Positions 1-7,003 of a DNA stretch of 52,964 bases are shown piece by piece. The stretch is from Arthrospiribacter ruber (lineage in GTDB: Bacteria; Bacteroidota; Bacteroidia; Cytophagales; Cyclobacteriaceae): positions 1-52,964 of the forward strand of contig NZ_RPHB01000014.1 of assembly GCF_019343195.1 (NCBI RefSeq), given 5' to 3'. Position 1 is the first letter of the stretch. The number at the start of each line of letters is the position of its first letter. Position numbers and translations under genes: made by a program. The notes beneath the pieces were generated by a model. That model saw nothing but the letters and a program-made list of their open reading frames with translations, did no database searches and was not told the DNA's origin.

Positions 1-25
1 GTACTTTGTACCTGTTACAGCAAGA

Positions 26-136
26 CATGGCGGCCTCGCGCAGGGGTTCCACCTCTTCCCATCCCGAACAGAGAAGTTAAGCCCTGCAGCGCCGATGGTA
101 CTGGGGTTACACCCGGGAGAGTAGGTCGCCGCCTCA
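26..136 (+). rRNA. rrf: 5S ribosomal RNA
   Basis: This is the 5S rRNA of the large ribosomal subunit. The conserved core is plain: CCCATCCCGAACAGAGAAGT near 59-78, then GCGCCGATGGTACTGGGG and CCCGGGAGAGTAGGTCGC. The terminal helix can be drawn between GGCGGC (29-34) and GCCGCC (128-133), which sets the ends to within a few bases. The 25 bases before it are probably the 23S-5S spacer, so the window starts just after a 23S gene; that part is inferred from usual operon order. An intrinsic terminator follows about 10 bases downstream. Confidence 0.93.
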
Positions 137-146
137 TTATTTATAG

Positions 147-175
147 AGCCTTTCAGGAAACTGGGGGGCTTTTTT
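147..175 (+). terminator. rRNA operon intrinsic terminator
   Basis: AGCCTTTCAG (147-156) pairs over ten positions, including several G-U pairs, with CTGGGGGGCT (161-170) around a GAAA tetraloop, and a T run follows. It lies directly after the 5S gene. A second copy at 447-475 has one U-G pair changed to U-A, so the stem is kept. Confidence 0.75.
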
Positions 176-356
176 GTGTTTTAGGGGATGGGGGTTAATA
201 GTACCAAGTATGAAGGATGAAGGATGAAGGATGAAGGAGCAGGTTTTGGGGTTTGGAGTACCGGGGGAAGGGTTGGATGCCCTGAACAGGATTGTTTTTG
301 CCCACATCTTCCTGTCCAGGTCCGGTGTGGCGGATAAGCTCCACCATGACGGACAG

Positions 357-433
357 GCCCTGCAGCGCCGATGGTACTGGTACGCCGCGGCGCACGGGAG
401 AGTAGAGCCTGTCCCGAATGTCGGGATCGCCGC
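357..433 (+). pseudogene. degenerate 3' fragment of a second 5S rRNA
   Basis: GCCCTGCAGCGCCGATGGTA (357-376) repeats the middle of the real 5S exactly, and CGGGAGAGTAG and TCGCCGCC follow in order. The stretch between them is altered. A 21-bp palindromic insert (406-426; AGCCTGTCCCGA, three-base loop, TCGGGA) splits the GTAG/GTCGCCGCC junction. The 5' half of the 5S is missing or unrecognisable, so this cannot fold as a 5S rRNA. It appears to come from duplication of the rRNA operon end. Confidence 0.75.
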
Positions 434-446
434 CCCATTATTATAG

Positions 447-475
447 AGCCTTTCAGGAAACTGGGAGGCTTTTTT
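447..475 (+). terminator. second copy of the rRNA terminator
   Basis: This has the same hairpin and GAAA loop as at 147-175, with CTGGGAGGCT as the 3' arm followed by a T run. It follows the 5S remnant and is part of the duplicated unit. Confidence 0.65.
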
Positions 476-939
476 GTGTTTTAGGGGATGGGGGGTAATA
501 GTCCCAAGTACCAAGTATGAAGGAGGAAGGAGGAAGGAGCAGGTTTTGGGGTTTGGAGTACCGGGGGAAGGGTTGGATGCCTTGATCAGGACTGTTTTTG
601 GTCCACCTCTTACCTTCCCGGTCCGCCGCAGCGGGAAAGAAGTGCGAAGTACCAAGTAGTGACTATCAAGGTTTTTTGGTACTTAAGGAAGAAGTAGCTT
701 CGGTACCGTAAAAGTGTCATGGCCTCCTTTGCTGGTAACCTCTCGATTGTGAACCACAGATCACACAGATGTACACAGATAAAGCTTCGCTTTTGATAAG
801 GTTTGCTGTGTTGGCTTTTAGAAATATCCATTTAGTTTCAGCCAATATCTATTAGTATCTATCTAATATCCATTGAATATCCTGAATAAGGGTTTTTATA
901 TTGAAGAGGGTAATACTTGATCCGCTTAGCGGAATCTTT

Positions 940-1599
940 TTAATTGTAAAAATATACCTCCCCTAATACTGGGTAGTGATCGGATGGGTATTTTTTTCCA
1001 TAATTATCTGTCAAAATCCCATGCCTGATTACTGAGATTCCTGAACTCACAAATATATGGTCTATGATATCTTGCGATAAATTGTTCCAATCAAAAGCTT
1101 TGAAAGTTCCTTGATTTCCGAATGATGGTAGTTTGGAAATCTTTCTTGAATCTGAAAAAAACCTGTGATTCTCAATTTGTTTGTAAGCTGGGTTTTCTTC
1201 ATTCATATTGAAATCTCCCAAAAAAATCACAGGTGCTGAGTTTGTATTAATGGAGCTTATTTTTTTATCGTTATAAAAAATAGCACTGAACTCCCCCTCT
1301 TCTCCGCCATGATTCCGTCCAACTCCCAAATATGGGTAATTCAAAGCTGATTTCATTTCTTCCAATTGATGAAAGAAACCTTCCTGTGTGCCGATTATAT
1401 CCATTTGGTGGAATAATATCTGATTGATCAAATGAGGTGCCCTGCCTTTCCATAAGTTGCCTTCATCATTAGGGCTGTCAAACCTTATATTGTAAATAGC
1501 CACATTCAATGACTGTGCTATCAATAAATTTGAGCTCATTGCCGAATTGAGTATAATGAGGGCTAAACTTTGAAATATGAAGGAAAAGCTGATTTTCAT
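940..1599 (-). pseudogene. endonuclease/exonuclease/phosphatase family protein, internally deleted
   Basis: The start at 1599 gives a signal peptide (MKISFSFIF...LLIAQS) and a 219-residue protein, so it would be exported. Family motifs are present in order: NIRFD (Asn37), TQEG (Glu73), GDFN (Asp129/Asn131), IDHIFVS (Asp180-His181) and SDHYPV (Asp207-His208). Between FYNDKK and ISSINTNSAPV at about residue 112 the usual block of about 65-75 residues is absent. That block carries the WL...NTHFDH segment with a catalytic histidine. The join is in frame, so the protein could be made but is unlikely to be an active phosphoesterase. A longer start at 1650 exists but would precede the signal peptide. 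It is divergent from the flavin reductase gene. Confidence 0.75.
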
Positions 1600-1680
1600 A
1601 CAAGTAAATTTTAATGAAGTCATTAATTTAGAGAATTCGAAACAAGTCATGAAGCCATTTATAAAAGTGAGATAAAAATT

Positions 1681-2571
1681 ATGAAATCTATAAACCCAAA
1701 AGATATAAGTACAGGAGAATTACATGGCTACTTACTGGGAGCAATCGCCCCAAGGCCGATTGCATTTGCAAGCACAATAGACAAAGAAGGTAATGTCAAT
1801 CTCAGCCCTTTTAGTTTTTTCAATGTCTTTGGTTCCAATCCTCCTGTTCTTATATTTTCCCCGGCCCGTAGGGTAAGAGATAATACTACCAAGCATTCAT
1901 TGGAGAATGTGAAAGAGGTCAAAGAGGTGGTGATAAATATGGTCAATTACAGTATGGTAGAGCAAATGTCCCTAGCCAGTACTGAATATGATAAAGGGGT
2001 CAATGAGTTTGTAAAGGCTGGATTGACAGAGGTGGGCTCAACGCTGGTGAAGCCTCCAAGAGTGGCAGAATCACCTGTAGCATTTGAGTGTAAGGTACTC
2101 CAAATCTTACCTGTTGGGGAAGAAGGGGGAGCGGCCAACCTGATTATATGTGAGGTGGTCATGGTCCATGTGAAAGAAGATGTTTTGGATCATGATGGGA
2201 AAATAAGCCCATTCAAACTTGATTCGGTAGCCCGTATGGGTGGCGATTGGTATTGTAGAGCCAATGGGAATGCACTTTTTGAAATCCCTAAACCAATTAG
2301 GAATAAGGGAATCGGAGTGGATACCATTCCAACAGAAATAAGAAATAGCGCAGTGCTGACTGGAAATAATCTGGGGAGGTTGGGAAATGTAGAAAAGCTT
2401 CCCTCAGGAGATGATATTGAAGCGTATTCTCATAATCCTGTCATTCAGGAATACAAGGTCCGTTTTCAAAATGATCCGGAAAGCTATATTTTTCATCTTC
2501 ATGAATTTGCCAAAGAAAAACTTGAATCGGGAAATATAGAAGAGGCTTGGAAAATACTACTACAAAAATAG
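1681..2571 (+). CDS. flavin reductase-like, FMN-binding split-barrel protein
   Basis: A 296-residue protein of the flavin reductase-like family. These proteins bind FMN in a split barrel and reduce flavin, or serve as the reductase part of a two-component oxygenase. The N-terminal half shows the family pattern APRPIAFAST followed by NLSPFSFFNVFGSNPPVL (about residues 22-60), then HSLENVKEVKEVVINMV and later ESPVAFECKV with GEVV-like strand residues. The C-terminal 80 residues are a charged helical tail often seen in Bacteroidota members. No transmembrane or signal segment is seen, so it is cytoplasmic. The substrate is unknown. It starts 30 bp after the divergent gene's alternative start, so the promoters lie back to back. 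Confidence 0.85.
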   Translation: MKSINPKDISTGELHGYLLGAIAPRPIAFASTIDKEGNVNLSPFSFFNVFGSNPPVLIFSPARRVRDNTTKHSLENVKEVKEVVINMVNYSMVEQMSLASTEYDKGVNEFVKAGLTEVGSTLVKPPRVAESPVAFECKVLQILPVGEEGGAANLIICEVVMVHVKEDVLDHDGKISPFKLDSVARMGGDWYCRANGNALFEIPKPIRNKGIGVDTIPTEIRNSAVLTGNNLGRLGNVEKLPSGDDIEAYSHNPVIQEYKVRFQNDPESYIFHLHEFAKEKLESGNIEEAWKILLQK

Positions 2572-2623
2572 AGAAAGGGGAAATTCCCATTTCTCTATTT
2601 TTCAGATCTTTTTTAAAATTGTC

Positions 2624-4384
2624 TTATTTTATATTCATATCATAAGGCATACGGAGCATTAGCCCTTCCATTCTTTTTAATTTTTCCAATTCACTTGCAT
2701 AAGGAGCTAAAGGACCCAATTGCTTGATTTTTGCACGGGTATGCACTTCATTGGTAAACTGACTGAAGAATCTTTCAAACCAAGGCTTCACCTGAGGATA
2801 GTACACGGCTCTGTAATCATCTTCTATATCAGCTTTAGAAGCAGCGACTTTAATGGCATCTTCAAGATTGCCCAAGATGTCAACTAAACCATTTTCCAGG
2901 GCTTGATTTCCAGACCATACTCTTCCGGATGCCACTGCTTTGATTTCATCTGCGGATCGGTTTCTTCCCGTAGCTACCCTATCAATGAAAAGCTCATATC
3001 CATCATCCACGTATCCTTGGAAGATACTTCTTTCTGTATCGGATAAGCTCCTTGTAGGACTTAAAAAATCGGATAGTTCCCCAGTTTTTGCTACATCAGT
3101 AGTGATGCCCAGTTTGTTTTTAAGGAGTCCCTCTGCATTGAACCACAAAGCAAAAATACCTATGGAACCTGTAATCGTATTGGGTTGTGCTACTATAGTA
3201 TCTGCTGCTGCAGCCATGTAGTATCCGCCAGAGGCAGCAACATCTCCCATGGAAGCGATAACGGGTTTCTCTTTTTTAGCCCGGTCAATTTCCCTCCATA
3301 ATACTTCCGAAGCTAGGGCGGACCCTCCAGGTGAGTTGATTCTAAGGACTATTGCCTTTATGTCTTTATTTTTCCTTGCTTTATTTATTTCTTTTGCAAA
3401 CTTCTCTGAGCCTATCATGCCGTCCATTTCACCGCTCACAATTTCTCCTTCAGCTACTATGACAGCGATGCGGTTTTTGGATGATTTCCCTTTTGACTGG
3501 GAAACCTTGTTGATTTTAGTGACATTGATGGTTGGTATTTTATCGTCCTCTTCTAAGCCAAGTTTTTGTCTGATAAGATCCAATACCTGATCTTCATAAA
3601 ATAACCCGTCAATCATATTGAGCTCTACCGCATCAGCTACCTTCCTGATCAGCATTTTAGAATTGATATCTCTGACAGTCTCAGGGTCGACACCTCTACT
3701 CTGGGCTACTTCGTTTATAGCTAGATTATTTAGATCCTTTAAGAAAGATTCAGTCTGCAGCCTGTTTTCTTCGCTCATCTCCTCCAGTAAAAACGGTTCA
3801 ACAGCACTTTTAAAATCACCCACTCGGAAAACTTCCGGTTTGATTTCAAGCTTTTTAAATAGACCTGTGAAAAAGATAATTTCAGATGCAAAGCCGTTGT
3901 ATTCCAGTAAACCGGCAGGGTTTAAGTAAACCTCGTCCGAGACACTACTGAGGTAATACCCGTTTTCACTATAGAATTCACCATAACTGAGGATGAATTT
4001 TCCGGATTCTTTGAATTCCAACAGTTTGTCCCTTAGCTCTTTCATATTGGCCTGACCGGCTGTGAAAGTTCCTGCTTTAAGGTAAATGCCTTTGACATTA
4101 TCATTTTCTTTGGCAATTTCTATTGCTCTTTTTAAGCTGGTGAGTCCAACTGTGGGTACACCTCCAAAAAGGCTTAGGCTAGAAAATGAAGGATCATCAT
4201 CATTGGTCCTTTCCACCATGACCCTGCCTTCAAGATCCAATACCAAGACGGTGTTTTCCTTTACTTTCACCTCGTCTTCGGAAGATGAAATGATGGCAAT
4301 AAGTCCTGCGAAAAGAAAAAAGCTGATGACTGAAAAAACCAATAGGCCGACAATGACAGCCAATACATTTCCAAGAAATCTCAT
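2624..4384 (-). CDS. sppA: signal peptide peptidase SppA, 67-kDa type
   Basis: A 586-residue membrane-bound serine protease that degrades cleaved signal peptides. One N-terminal membrane helix (about residues 5-32) is followed by two tandem ClpP-like domains, as in the long (E. coli type) SppA. The C-terminal domain has NSPGGSALASE and, further on, the nucleophile serine motif NTITGSIGIF. The N-terminal domain holds the region expected to carry the general-base lysine. Length matches the family. It diverges from folK, with 69 bp between starts that must hold both promoters. Confidence 0.93.
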   Translation of the reverse strand: MRFLGNVLAVIVGLLVFSVISFFLFAGLIAIISSSEDEVKVKENTVLVLDLEGRVMVERTNDDDPSFSSLSLFGGVPTVGLTSLKRAIEIAKENDNVKGIYLKAGTFTAGQANMKELRDKLLEFKESGKFILSYGEFYSENGYYLSSVSDEVYLNPAGLLEYNGFASEIIFFTGLFKKLEIKPEVFRVGDFKSAVEPFLLEEMSEENRLQTESFLKDLNNLAINEVAQSRGVDPETVRDINSKMLIRKVADAVELNMIDGLFYEDQVLDLIRQKLGLEEDDKIPTINVTKINKVSQSKGKSSKNRIAVIVAEGEIVSGEMDGMIGSEKFAKEINKARKNKDIKAIVLRINSPGGSALASEVLWREIDRAKKEKPVIASMGDVAASGGYYMAAAADTIVAQPNTITGSIGIFALWFNAEGLLKNKLGITTDVAKTGELSDFLSPTRSLSDTERSIFQGYVDDGYELFIDRVATGRNRSADEIKAVASGRVWSGNQALENGLVDILGNLEDAIKVAASKADIEDDYRAVYYPQVKPWFERFFSQFTNEVHTRAKIKQLGPLAPYASELEKLKRMEGLMLRMPYDMNIK

Positions 4385-4453
4385 AGTAAGTCAGTTTTAT
4401 TTCCCCTAAAATTACCGCTTTTTTAGTTAAGTTTAACTTTTTACAAGATACTT

Positions 4454-4945
4454 ATGGGAAAACTTGTTGTAATCATTGGAGGAAATATAGGGGATAGGCT
4501 CATGTATATGCGAAAAGCAAGCCAACTTCTGGAAAACAGGATCGGAAAAGTGAAAGCAACTTCCTCTATTTATGAAACGGCTGCTTGGGGCGGGAATTCG
4601 GAGGGTGACTACCTGAACCAGGTTTTGCTTATAGAAAGTGAAGATAGTGCCTCAGTTATTTTGGAGAAGATTTGGGAAATTGAAGCCCTATGCGATAGGA
4701 AAAGGGACACCAAATGGGGAAATAGGACAATGGACATTGATATACTCTACTTTGGTAATGAAGTGATAGATACTCCAAATCTTCAGATCCCACACCCGCA
4801 AATTGCAAATAGGAAGTTTGTATTGGAACCCCTTTCAGAAATAATGCCTGACTTTATCCATCCTGTTCTCAAAAAGACACAAACCGAACTATTGGCGAAG
4901 TGTAAGGATCAGTCCTGGGTCAAAAAATACAAAAGCCCGGAGTGA
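4454..4945 (+). CDS. folK: 2-amino-4-hydroxy-6-hydroxymethyldihydropteridine pyrophosphokinase
   Basis: A 163-residue HPPK, which transfers pyrophosphate from ATP to hydroxymethyl-dihydropterin in folate synthesis. GGNIGDRLMYMRKA (N-terminal), SSIYETAAWG, the substrate loop, and the signature WGNRTMDIDILYFGNE followed by IPHPQIANRKFVLEPLSEI are all present. Length is normal. The stop codon lies in the loop of a terminator hairpin shared with the convergent fabD gene. Confidence 0.95.
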   Translation: MGKLVVIIGGNIGDRLMYMRKASQLLENRIGKVKATSSIYETAAWGGNSEGDYLNQVLLIESEDSASVILEKIWEIEALCDRKRDTKWGNRTMDIDILYFGNEVIDTPNLQIPHPQIANRKFVLEPLSEIMPDFIHPVLKKTQTELLAKCKDQSWVKKYKSPE

Positions 4946-4960
4946 AACCCGGGCTTGTTT
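4933..4960. terminator. bidirectional terminator between folK and fabD
   Basis: AAGCCCGG (4933-4940) pairs with CCGGGCTT (4949-4956). A T-rich tract follows on the plus strand and an A-rich tract precedes it, so it can serve both convergent genes. The folK stop codon (4943-4945) is in the loop. Confidence 0.75.
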
Positions 4961-4964
4961 ATCT

Positions 4965-5843
4965 TTAAACGCTTGCCGTTTCGGCTTCTTTATGGATCTT
5001 TTTAACTAGGCCCTGTAATACTTTTCCCGGCCCGCACTCCAAAAAGATGCTTGCACCATCTTTTACCATATTTTGCACAGATTGGGTCCATTTAACAGGT
5101 GCGGTCAGCTGGGCAATAAGGTTCTTTTTGATTTCTTCTACATCGCTCACAGCCGTAGTACTGACATTTTGATAAACCGGACAGATTGGGTTATTGAAAG
5201 TGGTTTCTTTGATTGCTTTTTCCAATTTTTCCCTGGCAGGCTCCATAAGAGGGGAGTGAAATGCCCCCCCTACCGGTAATGGAAGGGCCCTCTTTGCTCC
5301 GGCTTCTTTCATTTTTTCACAGGCGATCTGAATGCCCTCATTTGACCCGGAAATTACCAGTTGACCCGGACAATTGTAATTGGCAGGTACTACTGTTTCA
5401 TTTTGTATAGATGCACAGATTTCTTCTACTTTTTCATCCTCAAGACCTAGAATAGCAGCCATCCCTGAAGGATTGATTTCGCATGCTTCCTGCATGGCAA
5501 GCGCTCTTTGATAAACCAACTTGAGCCCATCTTCAAAAGACAAGGTTCTGTTGGCTACCAAGGCCGAAAACTCTCCAAGGGAATGTCCCGCAACCATATC
5601 CGGTTGAAAATCTGCTGTGGTTTTGGCAAGAATTACGGAATGTAAAAAAATTGCAGGTTGAGTAACTTTTGTTTGCTTAAGTTCTTCATCTGAACCGCTG
5701 AACATGATGTCAGAAATTCTAAAACCTAGAATTTCATTTGCCCTTTCAAAAAGAATTTTAGCATCTTCATTCGTTTCATATAATTCTTTGCCCATGCCTG
5801 AAAACTGAGCACCCTGTCCGGGAAAAATGTATGCTTTCGTCAT
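4965..5843 (-). CDS. fabD: malonyl-CoA:ACP transacylase
   Basis: FabD loads malonyl groups onto acyl carrier protein for fatty acid synthesis. From the preferred start at 5843 (MTKAYIFPGQGAQF) it is 292 residues. The oxyanion-loop FPGQGAQ, the nucleophile motif GHSLGEFSAL (Ser88) and the partner histidine in GGAFHSPLM (His196) are all present, and ECGPGKVLQGLVKK is near the end. An upstream ATG at 5870 would add nine residues before the conserved strand and is less likely. It follows the carbonic anhydrase gene on the same strand with an 80-bp gap. Confidence 0.95.
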   Translation of the reverse strand: MTKAYIFPGQGAQFSGMGKELYETNEDAKILFERANEILGFRISDIMFSGSDEELKQTKVTQPAIFLHSVILAKTTADFQPDMVAGHSLGEFSALVANRTLSFEDGLKLVYQRALAMQEACEINPSGMAAILGLEDEKVEEICASIQNETVVPANYNCPGQLVISGSNEGIQIACEKMKEAGAKRALPLPVGGAFHSPLMEPAREKLEKAIKETTFNNPICPVYQNVSTTAVSDVEEIKKNLIAQLTAPVKWTQSVQNMVKDGASIFLECGPGKVLQGLVKKIHKEAETASV

Positions 5844-5922
5844 TTTGTTGTTTTTTGAGTTCCAGGGCAAATATAAGAATAAAATAAAAGTGCAGGAGAC
5901 TACCTCTTCCTTGGTATAAAGT

Positions 5923-6552
5923 CTATACCCCTAAATCATAGATTTCGCGGATTTCATTTAGGATTTTCTCAAAATTTATTTCCAGATCCTTTAGTTGGCC
6001 AGTTGCCATATCAAAAACCCATCCGTGTACCTGCATCCCCCTTTTCCTTACGGCTTTTTGTACTACAGCTGTTTTTAAGAGGTTGATGCATTGTTCCTGA
6101 ACATTGAGCTCCACAAGTCTATTATTGCGCACGGTTTCATCTTCTATGGCATTTAATTCCTTTTTGTGTAGCCTGTAGACATCCCTGATATTTCTCAACC
6201 AAGAGTTCAGCAGTCCTAAATCAGCAGCTTCCATAGCTGACTTGACACCACCGCAAAAATAGTGGCCACATACGACCACATGGTTTACTTTTAGATGCTC
6301 TACTGCATATTCCAGTACAGACATGACATTGAGGTCTATGCTGATTACCATGTTGGCAATATTCCTATGAACAAAAACTTCACCTGGGTGAACTCCCATC
6401 AAATCCTCAGCTGACACTCTGGAATCTGAGCAACCTATGTAAAGAATGTCAGGACTCTGTCCTTTTGCTAAGTTTGTGAAATAATCAGGATTATTGTCTA
6501 ATCTTTTAGTGATCCAGTCTTTATTATTTCTAAAAACACTCTCCAAGTCCAT
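5923..6552 (-). CDS. beta-class carbonic anhydrase
   Basis: A 209-residue zinc enzyme that interconverts CO2 and bicarbonate in the cytoplasm. The zinc ligands and dyad are visible: CSDSR (Cys41, Asp43, Arg45) and CGHYFCGGV (His97, Cys100). The C-terminus has HGWVFDMATGQLKDL, typical of the family. It lies between the DCC-type gene (34 bp upstream) and fabD, all on the minus strand. Bicarbonate supply to carboxylases such as acetyl-CoA carboxylase would suit the fabD neighbour, but that link is inference. Confidence 0.93.
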   Translation of the reverse strand: MDLESVFRNNKDWITKRLDNNPDYFTNLAKGQSPDILYIGCSDSRVSAEDLMGVHPGEVFVHRNIANMVISIDLNVMSVLEYAVEHLKVNHVVVCGHYFCGGVKSAMEAADLGLLNSWLRNIRDVYRLHKKELNAIEDETVRNNRLVELNVQEQCINLLKTAVVQKAVRKRGMQVHGWVFDMATGQLKDLEINFEKILNEIREIYDLGV

Positions 6553-6586
6553 TGTAAATCTTGTTAGTAAAAATTAATAGTTAAAA

Positions 6587-7003
6587 TCAACGGCCTTCAA
6601 GAAATTTGGCTCTTTCTTCGTCTGATGGGAAACGACAGGTTTCTCTTTTGCCAAACCATTTGTAGCGGTTTTTGGCTATCCAATCATAAATAGGATCCCT
6701 GATAAATGAAGGAATAACGATTAATGCGTAGGCTAGGGGCCATAATCCACTCAGATTTCTTGAAATCTCCAAGGCAGCCCGGCTTTTATAATAAATTTTA
6801 TCCTTACGTATCAATATGATAGAGTCCAAGTAATCCTCTTTTACATCAAATTCTTCCAGTATTTCCTTTGACGTTTCATCCTGAAGTGCTCCAAATTTGA
6901 ACTTATCTTTTTTATCTCTAACAATGATAAAGTCTACAGCGTCATTGCAAAGGTTGCAGACTCCGTCAAACATCACTATGTCATACTTTTCCTGAATACT
7001 CAT
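6587..7003 (-). CDS. DCC1-like (DUF393) thiol-disulfide oxidoreductase family protein
   Basis: A 138-residue protein of the DCC family, named for its DxxCxxC motif. Here that is DGVCNLC (Asp13, Cys16, Cys19) after strand YDIVMF. The family has a thioredoxin-like fold and is predicted to have redox activity; the substrate is unknown. ALQDETSKEIL and the C-terminal IYDWIAKNRYKWFGKRETCRFP block are typical. Its start codon overlaps the stop of the T9SS gene by four bases (7000-7003), which implies translational coupling. Confidence 0.88.
   Translation of the reverse strand: MSIQEKYDIVMFDGVCNLCNDAVDFIIVRDKKDKFKFGALQDETSKEILEEFDVKEDYLDSIILIRKDKIYYKSRAALEISRNLSGLWPLAYALIVIPSFIRDPIYDWIAKNRYKWFGKRETCRFPSDEERAKFLEGR

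Larger units (their letters stand above)
143..600 (+). repeat. two imperfect copies of a 5S downstream unit with heptamer tracts
   Basis: A unit of about 155 bp occurs twice, at about 143-297 and 443-600. Each copy holds the terminator hairpin, a GTGTTTTAGGGGATGG stretch, a short tract of GGATGAA/GGAGGAA heptamers (three to four units), and then GCAGGTTTTGGGGTTTGGAG and GGGGGAAGGGTTGGATGCC. The heptamer tract sits beside AGTACCAAGTA boxes. I see no credible gene in 137-939. The rest of 656-939 holds short intergenic words such as CACAGATCACACAGATG and CCAATATCTATTAGTATC. Confidence 0.8.

Noticed and set aside
137-655. Minus-strand frame of 172 codons
   Set aside because: It runs through the duplicated 5S downstream unit and is made of translated repeats, with no family features.
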